DNA of 44,782 nucleotides from an uncultured Prevotella sp. (GCA_946548085.1 CAMNPN010000028.1:1-44782), one strand, 5' to 3'. Positions 11,069 through 21,237 are shown, numbered from the stretch's first letter. The notes: a model not told the origin generated them from the sequence alone. Numbers and translations are program-made.

Positions 11069-13810
11069 ATGGAACTTGCAAGTAAATACGACCCAAAAGA
11101 GGTTGAATCGAAGTGGTATCAGTACTGGCTTGACCACAAATTATTCGCCAGCAAACCCGATGGACGTGAACCCTATACGATAGTCATTCCCCCTCCTAAT
11201 GTGACAGGTGTGCTGCACATGGGGCACATGCTTAATAACACCATACAAGATATCCTCGTCAGGCGTGCCCGCATGGAGGGCAAGAATGCCTGTTGGGTGC
11301 CTGGTACCGACCACGCCTCTATTGCCACAGAAGCCAAGGTAGTGAAGAAGCTTGCCGAACAGGGCATCAAGAAACATGACCTCACCCGTGAGCAGTTCCT
11401 CGAGCATGCTTGGGACTGGACCCACGAGCACGGTGGCATTATCCTCAAGCAGTTACGCCGCCTGGGTGCCTCCTGCGACTGGGACCGCACAGCCTTCACC
11501 ATGGACGAGAAGCGCTCTGAGAGCGTCATCAAAGTGTTTGTTGACCTATACAACAAGGGCCTCATCTATCGGGGGCTCCGCATGGTGAACTGGGATCCTA
11601 AGGCCCTCACAGCCCTTTCTACCGAGGAGGTCATCTATAAAGAGGAGCAGAGCCATCTGTTCCACCTGAAATATTATGTGGATGGGCTGAAGGCACTCGA
11701 CAACGAGGAGGCGCTGAAGGCTGAGGGCAACATCATCCACAAGGACGAGAAGGGCTATTACGCCGTCGTGGCCACCACTCGACCTGAGACCATCATGGGC
11801 GATACCGCCATGTGTATCAACCCCAAGGATCCGAAGAACCAGTGGCTCAAAGGTCGCAAGGTGATTGTGCCCCTCGTGAACCGTGTTATCCCTGTGATTG
11901 AGGACCGCTATGTGGATATCGAGTTCGGTACCGGCTGTCTGAAGGTTACGCCAGCCCACGACACCAACGACTATATGCTGGGCAAGACACATAACCTGGA
12001 GACCATCGACATCTTCAATCCCGACGGCACCATCTCAGACCAAAGCCCCATCTACGTGGGCATGGACCGCATGGACTGCCGCAAGCAGATTGCCAAGGAC
12101 CTGCAGGCTGCCGGACTGATGGAGAAGATCGAAGACTATACTAATAAGGTGGGCTACTCGGAACGTAACCCCGATACCGCCATCGAGCCCCGTCTCTCTA
12201 TGCAATGGTTCCTCTCGATGAAGCACTTTGCCGACATCGCCCTGCCGCCCGTGATGAATGACGAACTGAAATTCTATCCTGCCAAATACAAGAATACATA
12301 TAAAAACTGGTTGGAGAACATTCAGGATTGGTGTATCTCGCGCCAACTCTGGTGGGGTCATCGCATCCCAGCCTATTACTACCCCGCTCCGGATTCAGTG
12401 GTCGGTGGTAGTTCCGCCGACAGCGAAGCCCCCTTCGTCGTAGCCGAGACCCGTGAGGAGGCCCTCCGTTTGGCTCAGCAGAAGAACCCGTCAGTGACAG
12501 ATGCTGACCTGATGCAGGACGAGGACGCCCTCGACACATGGTTCAGTTCCTGGCTGTGGCCTATCTCCCTTTTCGATGGTATCAACAATCCCGGCAACGA
12601 GGAGATAAAATACTATTACCCCACCAGCGACCTCGTAACAGGTCCCGACATTATTTTCTTCTGGGTAGCACGTATGATCATGGCCGGCTATGAATACATT
12701 GGTGACATGCCCTTCAAGAACGTTTACTTCACAGGTATCGTCCGCGACAAATTGGGACGAAAGATGTCGAAGTCGCTTGGCAACAGCCCCGACCCCATTG
12801 AGCTTATCGAGAAGTTCGGTGCCGACGGTGTCCGCATGGGCATGATGCTCTCTGCCCCTGCCGGTAATGACATTCTCTTTGACGAGGCTCTCTGTGAGCA
12901 AGGCCGTAACTTCAACAATAAGATATGGAATGCCTTCCGTTTGGTAAAGAGCTGGAAGGTGGCAGAAACAGAACAGACCGAGACCGGCAGGATTGCAACA
13001 GCATGGTTTGAGGCCAAGCTGCGCCAAACGAATGCAGAGGTAGACGACCTCTTTAAGAAATACCGCATTTCCGAGGCACTAATGGCTGTCTACAAACTCT
13101 TCTGGGACGAGTTCTCAAGCTGGTATTTGGAGATGGTGAAGCCTGCCTACGTGAATGGCAAGGCTCAGCCTATTGACAAGCAGACCTACGACAAGACTCT
13201 CCAATATTTTGAGACTCTGCTGAAAATGCTGCACCCCTTCATGCCGTTTATCACGGAGGAGCTTTGGCAGCATCTCTACGACCGCAAGGATGGCGAATCA
13301 ATCATGAGAGACTGTCTGGAACTTCCCGTTCCCTCAGAAGCCGATAACCAATTGGCAGCACAGATAGAGAGCGTCAAGCAGATCGTTTCTGGGGTACGCA
13401 TGGTACGCTCTTCGAAGAACATCGCACCAAAGGAGCAACTCGAACTTCAGGCAGTAGGCAAGAACGACTATGAGCAATTCAATTCCGTCATTCTGAAGAT
13501 GGGTAACCTCTGCACAATCAGTGTGGTGACCGAGAAGGACGCCACAGCCTCAGCTTTCATGGTAGGCACAGACGAGTATGCTGTCCCCCTAGGCAACATG
13601 ATCGACATCGAGGCAGAGATCGAGAAAATGGAGGCTCAGCTGCAACATCTCGAAGGCTTCCTCGCTGGTGTGAAGAAGAAGCTCTCCAACGAACGTTTCG
13701 TCGCCAACGCCCCTGAAGCCGTTGTCGCCCTCGAGCGTAAGAAGCAGAGTGACTCTGAGGAGAAAATTGCAGCCCTGAAAGAGTCTATTGCCGCACTCAG
13801 AAAATCATAA
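11069..13810 (+). CDS. valS: Valyl-tRNA synthetase
   Basis: A class I aminoacyl-tRNA synthetase charging tRNA-Val. The 913-residue length is normal. Visible are the HIGH-type motif in [17 protein letters not shown], the editing domain ([12 protein letters not shown]), the KMSKS motif in [14 protein letters not shown], and the C-terminal coiled coil of ValRS ([18 protein letters not shown]). It is followed after 14 bases by the HprK-related gene with no terminator between, which suggests read-through into that gene and the PqqD-like gene. Confidence 0.97.
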   Translation: MELASKYDPKEVESKWYQYWLDHKLFASKPDGREPYTIVIPPPNVTGVLHMGHMLNNTIQDILVRRARMEGKNACWVPGTDHASIATEAKVVKKLAEQGIKKHDLTREQFLEHAWDWTHEHGGIILKQLRRLGASCDWDRTAFTMDEKRSESVIKVFVDLYNKGLIYRGLRMVNWDPKALTALSTEEVIYKEEQSHLFHLKYYVDGLKALDNEEALKAEGNIIHKDEKGYYAVVATTRPETIMGDTAMCINPKDPKNQWLKGRKVIVPLVNRVIPVIEDRYVDIEFGTGCLKVTPAHDTNDYMLGKTHNLETIDIFNPDGTISDQSPIYVGMDRMDCRKQIAKDLQAAGLMEKIEDYTNKVGYSERNPDTAIEPRLSMQWFLSMKHFADIALPPVMNDELKFYPAKYKNTYKNWLENIQDWCISRQLWWGHRIPAYYYPAPDSVVGGSSADSEAPFVVAETREEALRLAQQKNPSVTDADLMQDEDALDTWFSSWLWPISLFDGINNPGNEEIKYYYPTSDLVTGPDIIFFWVARMIMAGYEYIGDMPFKNVYFTGIVRDKLGRKMSKSLGNSPDPIELIEKFGADGVRMGMMLSAPAGNDILFDEALCEQGRNFNNKIWNAFRLVKSWKVAETEQTETGRIATAWFEAKLRQTNAEVDDLFKKYRISEALMAVYKLFWDEFSSWYLEMVKPAYVNGKAQPIDKQTYDKTLQYFETLLKMLHPFMPFITEELWQHLYDRKDGESIMRDCLELPVPSEADNQLAAQIESVKQIVSGVRMVRSSKNIAPKEQLELQAVGKNDYEQFNSVILKMGNLCTISVVTEKDATASAFMVGTDEYAVPLGNMIDIEAEIEKMEAQLQHLEGFLAGVKKKLSNERFVANAPEAVVALERKKQSDSEEKIAALKESIAALRKS

Positions 13811-13824
13811 TATGCAGGCAAGTA

Positions 13825-14682
13825 ATGAAACAGCATTATACCGTTGCCGGACATGGCTTTACAGTGGAAGCGGAAGAGTCTTTATTCGCCGAGATGCTGC
13901 AGTATCAGCCTTTTATAGATGAGCAAGGAAGCAATACGCTCTTTACTGTCCACATACAACAGTCTACAGCACCTATTATATATAAGGAGTTGCACAGACA
14001 GGAAGACGAAGGCCAAACTTTAATCTGTGGTGAGACGACTGAAGGCAATACGGTTCTTGAATATCTGTTAGGGGAAAAAGTGACGGGCTGGCTTGTGTGT
14101 AGCCAGGATTTTAAGGAGGGATATGCCTACTACATCGGAAAACAACGGCTATTCATGGTGAACAATGCCCTGATGATGATGTACACCTTTATCACCTCCG
14201 ACAAGCTGACAACCCTCTTTCATTCCTCTGTTGTCAGCTATCAAGGCAAGGCATATATGTTCCTGGGAAAGAGCGGTACAGGCAAGAGCACTCACTCACA
14301 ACTCTGGCTCAAATATCTCGAAGGGGCAGAATTGGTCAACGACGACAACCCCGTTGTCCGTGTCATCGAAGGCAAGGCTTATGTCTACGGCTCACCCTGG
14401 AGCGGCAAGACACCATGTTACAGAAACGTCTGCTATCCCATTGGCGGCATCGTCAAACTGAAACAAGCGCCATACAATGAGATCCGCCGCATGAAAGCCA
14501 TCGAAGCCTACGTTGCCTTGGCAATGAGCATTTCGGGCATGCGCTGGAAAAAATGGATGGGCGACGGTTTGCATGAGACAGAAAACCGGTTGACGGCAGT
14601 CGTACCAGTATGGCATCTGTCCTGCCTCCCTGATCAAGGAGCTGCCGAGATCTGCAGTACAGCTATCACTAATAAAGAATAA
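13825..14682 (+). CDS. HprK-related kinase
   Basis: A 285-residue protein of the HPr kinase/PEP carboxykinase fold. The P-loop is FLGKSGTGKSTHSQLW (about residues 149-164), followed by the acidic LVNDDNPVV and the conserved GSPWSGKTP. It lacks the N-terminal domain of true HprK, and no PTS or HPr gene is nearby. Such stand-alone kinases occur with a PqqD-like protein and a nucleotidyltransferase in EPS loci (the HPr-rel-A system) and in lasso-peptide clusters, where the related kinase phosphorylates the precursor peptide. Both companions are present here. The substrate is unknown and no precursor was found. Confidence 0.8.
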   Translation: MKQHYTVAGHGFTVEAEESLFAEMLQYQPFIDEQGSNTLFTVHIQQSTAPIIYKELHRQEDEGQTLICGETTEGNTVLEYLLGEKVTGWLVCSQDFKEGYAYYIGKQRLFMVNNALMMMYTFITSDKLTTLFHSSVVSYQGKAYMFLGKSGTGKSTHSQLWLKYLEGAELVNDDNPVVRVIEGKAYVYGSPWSGKTPCYRNVCYPIGGIVKLKQAPYNEIRRMKAIEAYVALAMSISGMRWKKWMGDGLHETENRLTAVVPVWHLSCLPDQGAAEICSTAITNKE

Positions 14683-14696
14683 AAAGAGTTATCGAT

Positions 14697-14966
14697 ATGA
14701 GACAGAAAAAGGGACTAGTACTTCGCGACGTATGTGGCGAGAAAGTGATTATTGGAGAAGGACTGGAGGCCGTTGATTTCGGGCGTCTGATGTGCCTGAA
14801 CGAAACGGCAGCCTGGTTGTGGGAGAAAGCAGCAGAAATAGGCGAGTTCTCCATAGAAGACCTTGCCAGTTGCTTGTGTGAGGAATTTGAAGTAACAAAG
14901 GAACAAGCGATAGAAGACGTCAAAGCCATTGTCGACAAATGGCAAGAGACGAATATCATTGAATAA
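14697..14966 (+). CDS. PqqD-family peptide chaperone-like protein
   Basis: An 89-residue protein with the PqqD winged-helix pattern: DVCGEKVIIGEG for the beta strands, then MCLNETAAWLWEKAAEIGEF, then LASCLCEEFEVTKEQAIEDV and KAIVDKWQETNIIE. PqqD-like domains (RiPP recognition elements) bind leader peptides and present them to modifying enzymes. It lies 14 bases after the HprK-related gene and is followed by a strong terminator. No cyclase, radical SAM enzyme or protease is nearby, so the bound peptide, if any, is not evident. Confidence 0.82.
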   Translation: MRQKKGLVLRDVCGEKVIIGEGLEAVDFGRLMCLNETAAWLWEKAAEIGEFSIEDLASCLCEEFEVTKEQAIEDVKAIVDKWQETNIIE

Positions 14967-14967
14967 C

Positions 14968-15001
14968 AAAAGATGTCTGCAGCGTGCTGTAGACATCTTT
15001 T
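14968..15001. terminator. Bidirectional terminator between the PqqD-like gene and the EPS operon
   Basis: A 15-bp stem (14968-14982 with 14987-15001, one G-T wobble) closes a CGTG loop, with A4 and T4 at its outer ends. It ends both the plus-strand valS-HprK-PqqD unit and the minus-strand polysaccharide operon that finishes at 15022. Confidence 0.88.
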
Positions 15002-15021
15002 CTACACCCCACCAATTACCA

Positions 15022-15669
15022 TCAGAAAGTCTTACCGAAAACAATATAAAAGAATGTTTTCAGTAAAATAGTTACATCTAACGACCACGAGCGATGCTCC
15101 AAATAGTCAAGGTCATATTGAAGCCGTATTAGCATCTTCTCCATCGTATCTGTATAACCATTATAGAGTGTTGCATAACTTGTCACACCAGGACGAATCT
15201 GATAGAGCATGTAATAGCGGGGATCCTCTTTCTCTATCTGTTTAATATAATAGGCTCGCTCCGGACGAGGACCGACAAAGGCCATATCGCCGATGAAAAC
15301 GTTCCACAATTGCGGTAGTTCATCAAGATGGTGTTTACGCAAAAAGCGCCCGATCTTAGTCAGACGCGGGTCTTCATTTCCACTTGGTAAAAGTGAAGGT
15401 TCACCCTCTTCGGTACCAACGCTCATCGAACGGAACTTATAGATGGTAAATGGGCGGCCAAAGCGCCCGATTCGCTCCTGCCGAAAAATCGCAGGTCCGC
15501 CGTCTTCCCATCTTACAGCAAAAAAGCAATATGCGAACAACGGAGAAAAGAGAATCATAGCTATCAGAGCCAACAGACAGTCTACAACCCGCTTTGTATT
15601 CCGTTGGAAAGCGTTCATACCATCTGCGATATACCGTATTTCGGGTTCTTTTTCTGTTTTCATGTTCAT
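15022..15669 (-). CDS. Initiating sugar-phosphate transferase (WcaJ/RfbP type)
   Basis: Transfers a sugar-1-phosphate to undecaprenyl phosphate, the first step of polysaccharide repeat-unit assembly at the inner membrane. The 215-residue protein is the short form: one N-terminal membrane segment (RVVDCLLALIAMILFSPLFA), then the catalytic domain with FRQERIGRFGRPFTIYKFRS, the KHHLDELPQLWNVFIGDM segment and FVGPRPE. It lacks the extra N-terminal membrane helices of WbaP/WcaJ. It is the last gene of the EPS operon, 6 bases after the nucleotidyltransferase. The sugar specificity cannot be read from the sequence. Confidence 0.93.
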   Translation of the reverse strand: MNMKTEKEPEIRYIADGMNAFQRNTKRVVDCLLALIAMILFSPLFAYCFFAVRWEDGGPAIFRQERIGRFGRPFTIYKFRSMSVGTEEGEPSLLPSGNEDPRLTKIGRFLRKHHLDELPQLWNVFIGDMAFVGPRPERAYYIKQIEKEDPRYYMLYQIRPGVTSYATLYNGYTDTMEKMLIRLQYDLDYLEHRSWSLDVTILLKTFFYIVFGKTF

Positions 15670-15675
15670 TTGAAA

Positions 15676-16773
15676 TCAACTATGCTTCCGCCGCCAGAAA
15701 TAGTGCCAAGTCCGGAATACAGGTTCACAAAGCGCCTCTGCCGGGTATTGCCGCATATAATGAATCGTACGCCAATATTTAAGTAAATGCTTCGACAAGA
15801 GCGAGTGATCAGTAAGTCCTGAATATTTTCCGAAATTGCCACCACGCTGAATTTCATTCAAAAGCGTTTCGCCACGTCTCTTATCAACAGGGACTATCAG
15901 GAACCTCTCTTCCATTCCCAGCACATCATGCATGATATACATCACAGCTCCGGCAAACTTCCTTAATCCGAGATAATCCAACAGATTAGGCAACATGCTC
16001 AGAGATAATCCTTCTTGATGCACCCTCATAAGCAGGTAATAATAGTCAATCATCTGTCGCAGGCCGATACCTTCGTCAAAAAAGTGATGCATCAGATGAG
16101 CCAGCTGAAATACTATATTAAATTCAAGCGTCGGGACTGGTATACGTACACCGTCAGGGAATATCACCTCGTGAGCATAGGTATCTTCATAATGTGTATC
16201 AAACCACGTTTTCAACCGCTGATTGTACATAGGATTATTCAGATACGACGGCAGATAGTGAACCTCTACCGGTACATTCTTAAACACAGGATAGTCCACA
16301 TGCTGGTATGCTGTTTTAGTATGCGGGAACCGTTTCCTAACATATTCCAACACCCTGTCCATGCCCCCTTCCACCTGCAGATCGATGTCACCAGAGCTAC
16401 GGAGAAATGGATCGGGATACATCATCGCATTTCCCTGCCCTTTCAGTACACAACAACGAAGCCCATCCTTCCTAAACATCTGCACTAACTCTGCAGACTT
16501 CTGATTAAGCAACATGTTGCGAGTCCTTATTTTATTCACAAGGAAAAACCAGTTCATCTTCAGCTGACGAGGAATTGTAGCATCCTTCCCCATGCGCCTA
16601 ACAGCCTCGAACAGGACACCCAAGACCGACTGTTTTTTCCCGATATCGAATATTGCCCGCCACTCCTCGGTTTCTATCCGAGGGGGTTGTCCTTCAGCAT
16701 GAATCGCAAAGCGAAGCAGCTGAAGAAACTTTTCATCTATATTTGGCTCGTCAAAGGACTTGCTATCCTGCAT
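15676..16773 (-). CDS. Nucleotidyltransferase-family protein (companion of HprK/PqqD)
   Basis: A 365-residue protein of the uncharacterised nucleotidyltransferase group that occurs with HprK-related kinases. The catalytic pattern KGQGNAMMYPDPFLRSSGDI continues into DLQV, with the paired Asp residues at about 129 and 131. The rest is mainly helical. In lasso-peptide clusters the equivalent enzyme works with the kinase; in EPS loci its substrate is unknown. It overlaps the preceding GT4 gene by 11 bases, so the two are translationally linked, and lies across the shared terminator from its likely partners at 13825-14966. Confidence 0.78.
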   Translation of the reverse strand: MQDSKSFDEPNIDEKFLQLLRFAIHAEGQPPRIETEEWRAIFDIGKKQSVLGVLFEAVRRMGKDATIPRQLKMNWFFLVNKIRTRNMLLNQKSAELVQMFRKDGLRCCVLKGQGNAMMYPDPFLRSSGDIDLQVEGGMDRVLEYVRKRFPHTKTAYQHVDYPVFKNVPVEVHYLPSYLNNPMYNQRLKTWFDTHYEDTYAHEVIFPDGVRIPVPTLEFNIVFQLAHLMHHFFDEGIGLRQMIDYYYLLMRVHQEGLSLSMLPNLLDYLGLRKFAGAVMYIMHDVLGMEERFLIVPVDKRRGETLLNEIQRGGNFGKYSGLTDHSLLSKHLLKYWRTIHYMRQYPAEALCEPVFRTWHYFWRRKHS

Positions 16774-17890
16774 GGTTATTTAATTCTTGATAGCATTTTT
16801 CCATTTCCTCCATCATCTTTCCGAGTGTGAAGTGTTCTGCTACACGCTGATGGGCTGCCTCAGCGTAATCATTAGCAAGTGATTCATCTGTCAGCAGCTT
16901 ATCGATGGCTCGCGCAAATGCCTTGGCATCACTGTTGGGCACCTCTATTCCAGTAACCCCATTGAGATTCACCCAATTCACACCGCTGCCAGGTATGGTG
17001 AAAGTAACAGCCGGTGTATAACAGTACATCGCCTCAGCTAAAGCCATACCAAACGCCTCATTCTTTGTAATAGAAGGGAAGGCAAAAACCGAAGACGCAT
17101 AGTAATAGCGGTTAAGTATCTCATCGCTCAGGCGTCCCACGAAATACACACGCTTCGACTGACAAGAGAGCATCAGCTGTCGTGTCAGCGGACCATCGCC
17201 AGCTATCACAAAAACACAGTCTGACTCTACATACTTCTCGGCCTCAATCAGATATTCCAAACCTTTGTAAGGAATATGCCGCCCCACGAAGAAAACGATT
17301 CTCTTGCCTTTGTATTTCCTCCTGAGATTGTCTGTCGCCTTCCGTGAGGGCTGTTTCAGTATCGATTCGTCTATACCATTCGGCACTACTTTTACCTTGT
17401 TCCTGAACGGTTGAAGCGGCACGGACCCCTCTTGATACTGCGGACTTGTCACGACAATGAGGTCAGCCCTTTTCAGCAGTTTTGTCTCTATCGGCTTAAT
17501 ATAACGGTATATCTTCCGCTGCTTGATAATATCCATGTGCCAATGGATGATGAGTTTCACGTCCTTTGGTATGACAGCCAGCAAAATAGCGGCCGGGTAC
17601 GGATTGGCCCAATGGAAATGAATTACATCAGGCTTAAATCGCTTGATGACTCTCCTCAATACCGTAAAATACGATAAAGAAATAGCTTGCCTGGCAATCG
17701 TGACAAAGGCACCTACACGATATACTTTTATGCCATCCACCTCACCCACGCTATTGAGATGACCCTCATTAAAACAGACTACAGCTACCTCATGGCCCGC
17801 AGAATTGTCTGCCAGATATTTGCAGACATTCTCTACACCTCCCACATATGGGTAATAATACTTTGATATATGTAAAATACGCATATTCAA
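16763..17890 (-). CDS. GT4-family glycosyltransferase
   Basis: A 375-residue GT-B enzyme that should add a sugar to the lipid-linked repeat unit in the cytoplasm. The N-terminus MNMRILHISKYYYPYVGGVE carries the glycine-rich loop of the family. The C-terminal half shows VFFVGRHIPYKGLEYLIEA, VIAGDGPL and the nucleotide-sugar-binding stretch FPSITKNEAFGMALAEAM (EX7E). A second ATG (17884) is possible. It starts 8 bases after the GT8 gene. Confidence 0.92.
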   Translation of the reverse strand: MNMRILHISKYYYPYVGGVENVCKYLADNSAGHEVAVVCFNEGHLNSVGEVDGIKVYRVGAFVTIARQAISLSYFTVLRRVIKRFKPDVIHFHWANPYPAAILLAVIPKDVKLIIHWHMDIIKQRKIYRYIKPIETKLLKRADLIVVTSPQYQEGSVPLQPFRNKVKVVPNGIDESILKQPSRKATDNLRRKYKGKRIVFFVGRHIPYKGLEYLIEAEKYVESDCVFVIAGDGPLTRQLMLSCQSKRVYFVGRLSDEILNRYYYASSVFAFPSITKNEAFGMALAEAMYCYTPAVTFTIPGSGVNWVNLNGVTGIEVPNSDAKAFARAIDKLLTDESLANDYAEAAHQRVAEHFTLGKMMEEMEKCYQELNNHAG

Positions 17891-17897
17891 TTAATCT

Positions 17898-18854
17898 CTA
17901 TTTATTATCATCTAGGGCTAAATCACGCCAAACAAACCTTTTATCCCCAAACTTTCCCAGTATATACTTGATCGTTGATTTAACATAGTGGTGAATTAAT
18001 TTCTTGAATCCATGAAACTCTTGCATCGGATAATGATGCCAAGGACTTAATTGCTGATATTTCCAATACTCGCTTTTATATGGATGCTTACATTCTTTAA
18101 ACCAAGGTTTATATTCTGTAGTATAGTGTATAATAAAAGGATTTGAAATATACCGCTCTAAGTTTTCTCTTTGCTCTTCTACTACTGGAGGGAGTTTCAT
18201 AAAAAAAGGCACAGTCATATTCCATTTTATAGGCAACTCCCTAAAATAGCCATGACAAACAGCATTAATTACACATTGATCAACGTATTTAAGAAGATGT
18301 CTTTTGGTTGAGATGAACGTAAATGCTTTTTGTGAGAACCCGAAATTCCTTAGAAATTCAAGATTCATTAAGGTGACTCCCGAATTAAAATAAGAATCCA
18401 TTTGACTATAGCCAAGTGCCTTAACACGTTCCTTTATGATGTCATTTCGGTCTTTTACACACGCAAAAGCACTACCCTCAATATCAGTCTCCCACAACTC
18501 TCTCAAATTTACCCGCACAACCAAATCGCAGTCCAGATAAAGAACTTTTTGGACTTTTGGCAAGATCTCTGGGAGCAAAAGTCTATAATAGGCTTCTTGC
18601 GACAAATTGCTATTTCCCGATTTTAATGGAACGTCTTTAAACAAGTCCGGATTTACATGAACAATATTAATAACCTGATTATAGTCTGATGCCAATACAC
18701 CAAATTTCGTCTTATTATCCTCTCCAATGTCAGAAGTCAGGATATTCACTTCTATATTTTCCTCTCTGTTGTTGCAGAAAACTGATGTTATCATTGTTCC
18801 GCAATAAGGAGAGTATGCATCATTACAAGCACATGCTATAATTATTTTATGCAT
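17898..18854 (-). CDS. GT8-family glycosyltransferase
   Basis: A 318-residue retaining GT-A enzyme of the LPS galactosyl/glucosyltransferase type. Visible are MHKIIIACACNDAYSPYCGT, the DxD motif in VLYLDCDLVVRVNLRELW, FNSGVTLMNLEFLR, DQCVINAVCHG, and the C-terminal IIHYTTEYKPWF. All are diagnostic for GT8. Base composition is clearly A/T-rich compared with genes outside the locus. It is separated by 9 bases from the polymerase gene. Confidence 0.92.
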   Translation of the reverse strand: MHKIIIACACNDAYSPYCGTMITSVFCNNREENIEVNILTSDIGEDNKTKFGVLASDYNQVINIVHVNPDLFKDVPLKSGNSNLSQEAYYRLLLPEILPKVQKVLYLDCDLVVRVNLRELWETDIEGSAFACVKDRNDIIKERVKALGYSQMDSYFNSGVTLMNLEFLRNFGFSQKAFTFISTKRHLLKYVDQCVINAVCHGYFRELPIKWNMTVPFFMKLPPVVEEQRENLERYISNPFIIHYTTEYKPWFKECKHPYKSEYWKYQQLSPWHHYPMQEFHGFKKLIHHYVKSTIKYILGKFGDKRFVWRDLALDDNK

Positions 18855-18863
18855 AACAACAAA

Positions 18864-20000
18864 TCAAATAAAAAGGGTTGACGATATCTGATAATCGGCC
18901 GTATCATCGTAGTTACCCAACATATAGACATAAAACCAATAGGCGAAAAGCAAGAAACAGAACACTCCTTCAAAAGGCCGTGTGTATGGAGTGTCTTCTT
19001 CTGTAAAAAAAACAGGGTAATTAAAAATAATATATGGCAATGAGATGCATGAAATAAGGCGATAATATAAACTAATACGGTCCAGCGGCTGGACAATAAG
19101 AGCACATAGAGAGAATAACATATCCAATATAGCCATTATGAGGAAAAACTTGAGAATAGTATCAGATTTATAAAGAACCATTACATAGATAATATAGGCT
19201 ATAATCACTATCTTAACAACGAAATTAGCAGTACCAAGCACAGGCGTAAAAGTATCACCTGCCGATGTGTATTTCAGAAACTTCAAGTCTATATAGTCAT
19301 TCTCTATCATCCAGATAAGAATATTGTCAAGATTCAAGAATAGCAACCCGAAGGCCAGTATGATACCTATATAAGCATAGTAGTACTTTTGTATAGAGAA
19401 TTTATCAACCATCAAATAGACAAGTGGAAAAGATAATGCAATGACTGCTGTTTGGTGAAAGAGAAAAGCAATAGCCATATACAAGAAATACCTTATGAAT
19501 TTCTTCTCCCAAAAGAAGGTAAAAGCAAGCATAGAAAATGAAAGTGCTATACTCTGTCTGACAATACTTAAAGACTCCTGATAGAAAATCATATAAAAGA
19601 TAAACATGAATAGTACGGGAGATAGCTGTTCCCGCCATTTCATCGCTGTAATATAAAGTGGAACAATGATGAGAATATGAATGCTCAGCAAAAGGAAAAA
19701 AGGCAGATCCGTCAGCTGTGCAATCACATAATTGACGAATAAATAGCCGATTTCTATATCTGGGTATGAATCTATGAATTCTGATAAATTTTGGCCATTG
19801 GAGGCAATGCCGTTAAATATGGGAACTATATATAATTCCATATCACTGCCAACCGTTGAATCTCTCAATCCTGCTATAAGAATAGGTGGCAGGACAGCGA
19901 GCAAGCTACCTGCAATGAATCGCCGTTGGTCTTCATACCATAAATCGGCTATTCTAACACCCAATAAAGATAGGGCAAATGCAATAATATAGACAATCAA
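18864..20000 (-). CDS. EpsG-type polysaccharide polymerase (Wzy-like)
   Basis: A 378-residue membrane protein with about ten hydrophobic segments, which should join repeat units at the periplasmic face. The conserved early motif AGLRDSTVGSDMELYIVPIF fits the EpsG family (Arg, VG-D, Y), and the stretch YQESLSIVRQSIALSFSML contains the typical RQ pair. The gene overlaps the upstream GT4 gene by 4 bases (ATGA), so the two are probably coupled. It is the only polymerase candidate in the operon. Confidence 0.88.
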   Translation of the reverse strand: MIVYIIAFALSLLGVRIADLWYEDQRRFIAGSLLAVLPPILIAGLRDSTVGSDMELYIVPIFNGIASNGQNLSEFIDSYPDIEIGYLFVNYVIAQLTDLPFFLLLSIHILIIVPLYITAMKWREQLSPVLFMFIFYMIFYQESLSIVRQSIALSFSMLAFTFFWEKKFIRYFLYMAIAFLFHQTAVIALSFPLVYLMVDKFSIQKYYYAYIGIILAFGLLFLNLDNILIWMIENDYIDLKFLKYTSAGDTFTPVLGTANFVVKIVIIAYIIYVMVLYKSDTILKFFLIMAILDMLFSLCALIVQPLDRISLYYRLISCISLPYIIFNYPVFFTEEDTPYTRPFEGVFCFLLFAYWFYVYMLGNYDDTADYQISSTLFI

Positions 20001-21220
20001 ATTAAATTATAGATTTCTTTACGCCTCCGCACAAGAGATTCCAATGAATATTTTTCCTTGTACACACTGTGAGCATTCCGAGCAATCGTCTCACGAAAAG
20101 ATTCAACGCTCATTAGCATCTCTAATCCTTTGGCAAACTCACCGGCACTATCTTCAATCATACAAGCATCTCCATCTGGGTAATCCAACCCCTCTGCACC
20201 TACAGACGTTGAAACAAAAGGCAAACTCATGGCTGACGCATCCAAAATTTTCATTCTCATACCACTACCCGTCAGTAGTGGCACAATCATAATGCTTCTA
20301 GCAATATGTAAAGACAGATCATCTACGAATCCAGCGAGTTTCACCTCCAATCCGTTATATTCTCGCTCATAAGATGCAGGCCAGTCTGATCCTATTATTT
20401 TCAGCTGTGTCTGAGGGTATTTGCTCCAGTCGATAAATGAAGTCACTTCTCTCAAGAACCAGTCCACACCTTCTTGATTGGGACGATGATGGTATCCGCC
20501 GACAAAAACAAGCTGTCCGTTCCATCCTTCATATTCCATCTCTTTCGTATTGACAGCAGCCGGAGATACATCTATAGGTGGTTTTACTCCCGATTCTTCA
20601 AGTATATCTTTATCTGTTTCTGTCAGAGTTATAATACTATCATAGCGATTCAGTCTGGAAATCTCTGTATGTTTCTTTTCATCCATCCTTTTCTTCTGTT
20701 GATTTGTCAGAGAGATATCCTTCAATGTCCTGTCAGTAATCACAAACCCGATCTCATGATGAACAAAAACTTTTTTTATACTTTTGGGCAGAAAGTCTCC
20801 TATGTTCAGATTTTGTATAAATTCTACTTGTATCAAATCTGGTTTCATCTCCGATATTGCAGAAAGAACAAATCGTAGGTATCTCTTTGACGTCAAGAAA
20901 TCCGTATGCCCTAATGCTTCGTTTATCTTTGACATCTCTTTAGACAGATAAATATGCCTATTCAGAAATCTCTTCGCTTTCTGAAAAAAGAACGGCAGAT
21001 ACGAGTATTGGCTTAACAAAGGAAAAGGATAAAGCCGAACATTTTGCCACTGAGAAGATATGACCTCAACATCTTTCGACTGATTATCATGATTCAGTGG
21101 GAAAATAATTCCTATATTGTAATCATTCCTTAATGCCTCAATCATATTATATTGTGCCTGGTCACCACCTGAGCGAACCGGATAAGGCAAAAAAGATGTA
21201 ATAATTAAGATTGACTTCAT
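19997..21220 (-). CDS. GT4-family glycosyltransferase
   Basis: A GT-B enzyme of about 407 residues. The start MKSILIITSFLPYPVRSGGD with a glycine-rich loop makes ATG 21220 the likely start; the longer frame from 21259 would run into the upstream gene. C-terminal family segments include QLVFVGGYHHRPNQEGVDWF, KIIGSDWP and VPLLTGSGMRMKILDASAMS followed by LPFVSTSVGAEGL. The variant HHRPNQEGV is typical of PEP-CTERM/EPS GT4 proteins. It lies 17 bases after the GT2-acetyltransferase gene. Confidence 0.9.
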   Translation of the reverse strand: MKSILIITSFLPYPVRSGGDQAQYNMIEALRNDYNIGIIFPLNHDNQSKDVEVISSQWQNVRLYPFPLLSQYSYLPFFFQKAKRFLNRHIYLSKEMSKINEALGHTDFLTSKRYLRFVLSAISEMKPDLIQVEFIQNLNIGDFLPKSIKKVFVHHEIGFVITDRTLKDISLTNQQKKRMDEKKHTEISRLNRYDSIITLTETDKDILEESGVKPPIDVSPAAVNTKEMEYEGWNGQLVFVGGYHHRPNQEGVDWFLREVTSFIDWSKYPQTQLKIIGSDWPASYEREYNGLEVKLAGFVDDLSLHIARSIMIVPLLTGSGMRMKILDASAMSLPFVSTSVGAEGLDYPDGDACMIEDSAGEFAKGLEMLMSVESFRETIARNAHSVYKEKYSLESLVRRRKEIYNLI

Positions 21221-21237
21221 CGTGATTCTTTTAAAAA

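Noticed and set aside
13825..14682. True HPr kinase/phosphorylase of a PTS pathway
   Set aside because: It lacks the N-terminal HprK domain, and no HPr or PTS component is nearby.
13825..14966. Lasso-peptide biosynthetic cluster
   Set aside because: Kinase and PqqD homologues are present, but no cyclase (asparagine synthetase-like), leader protease or precursor is nearby.
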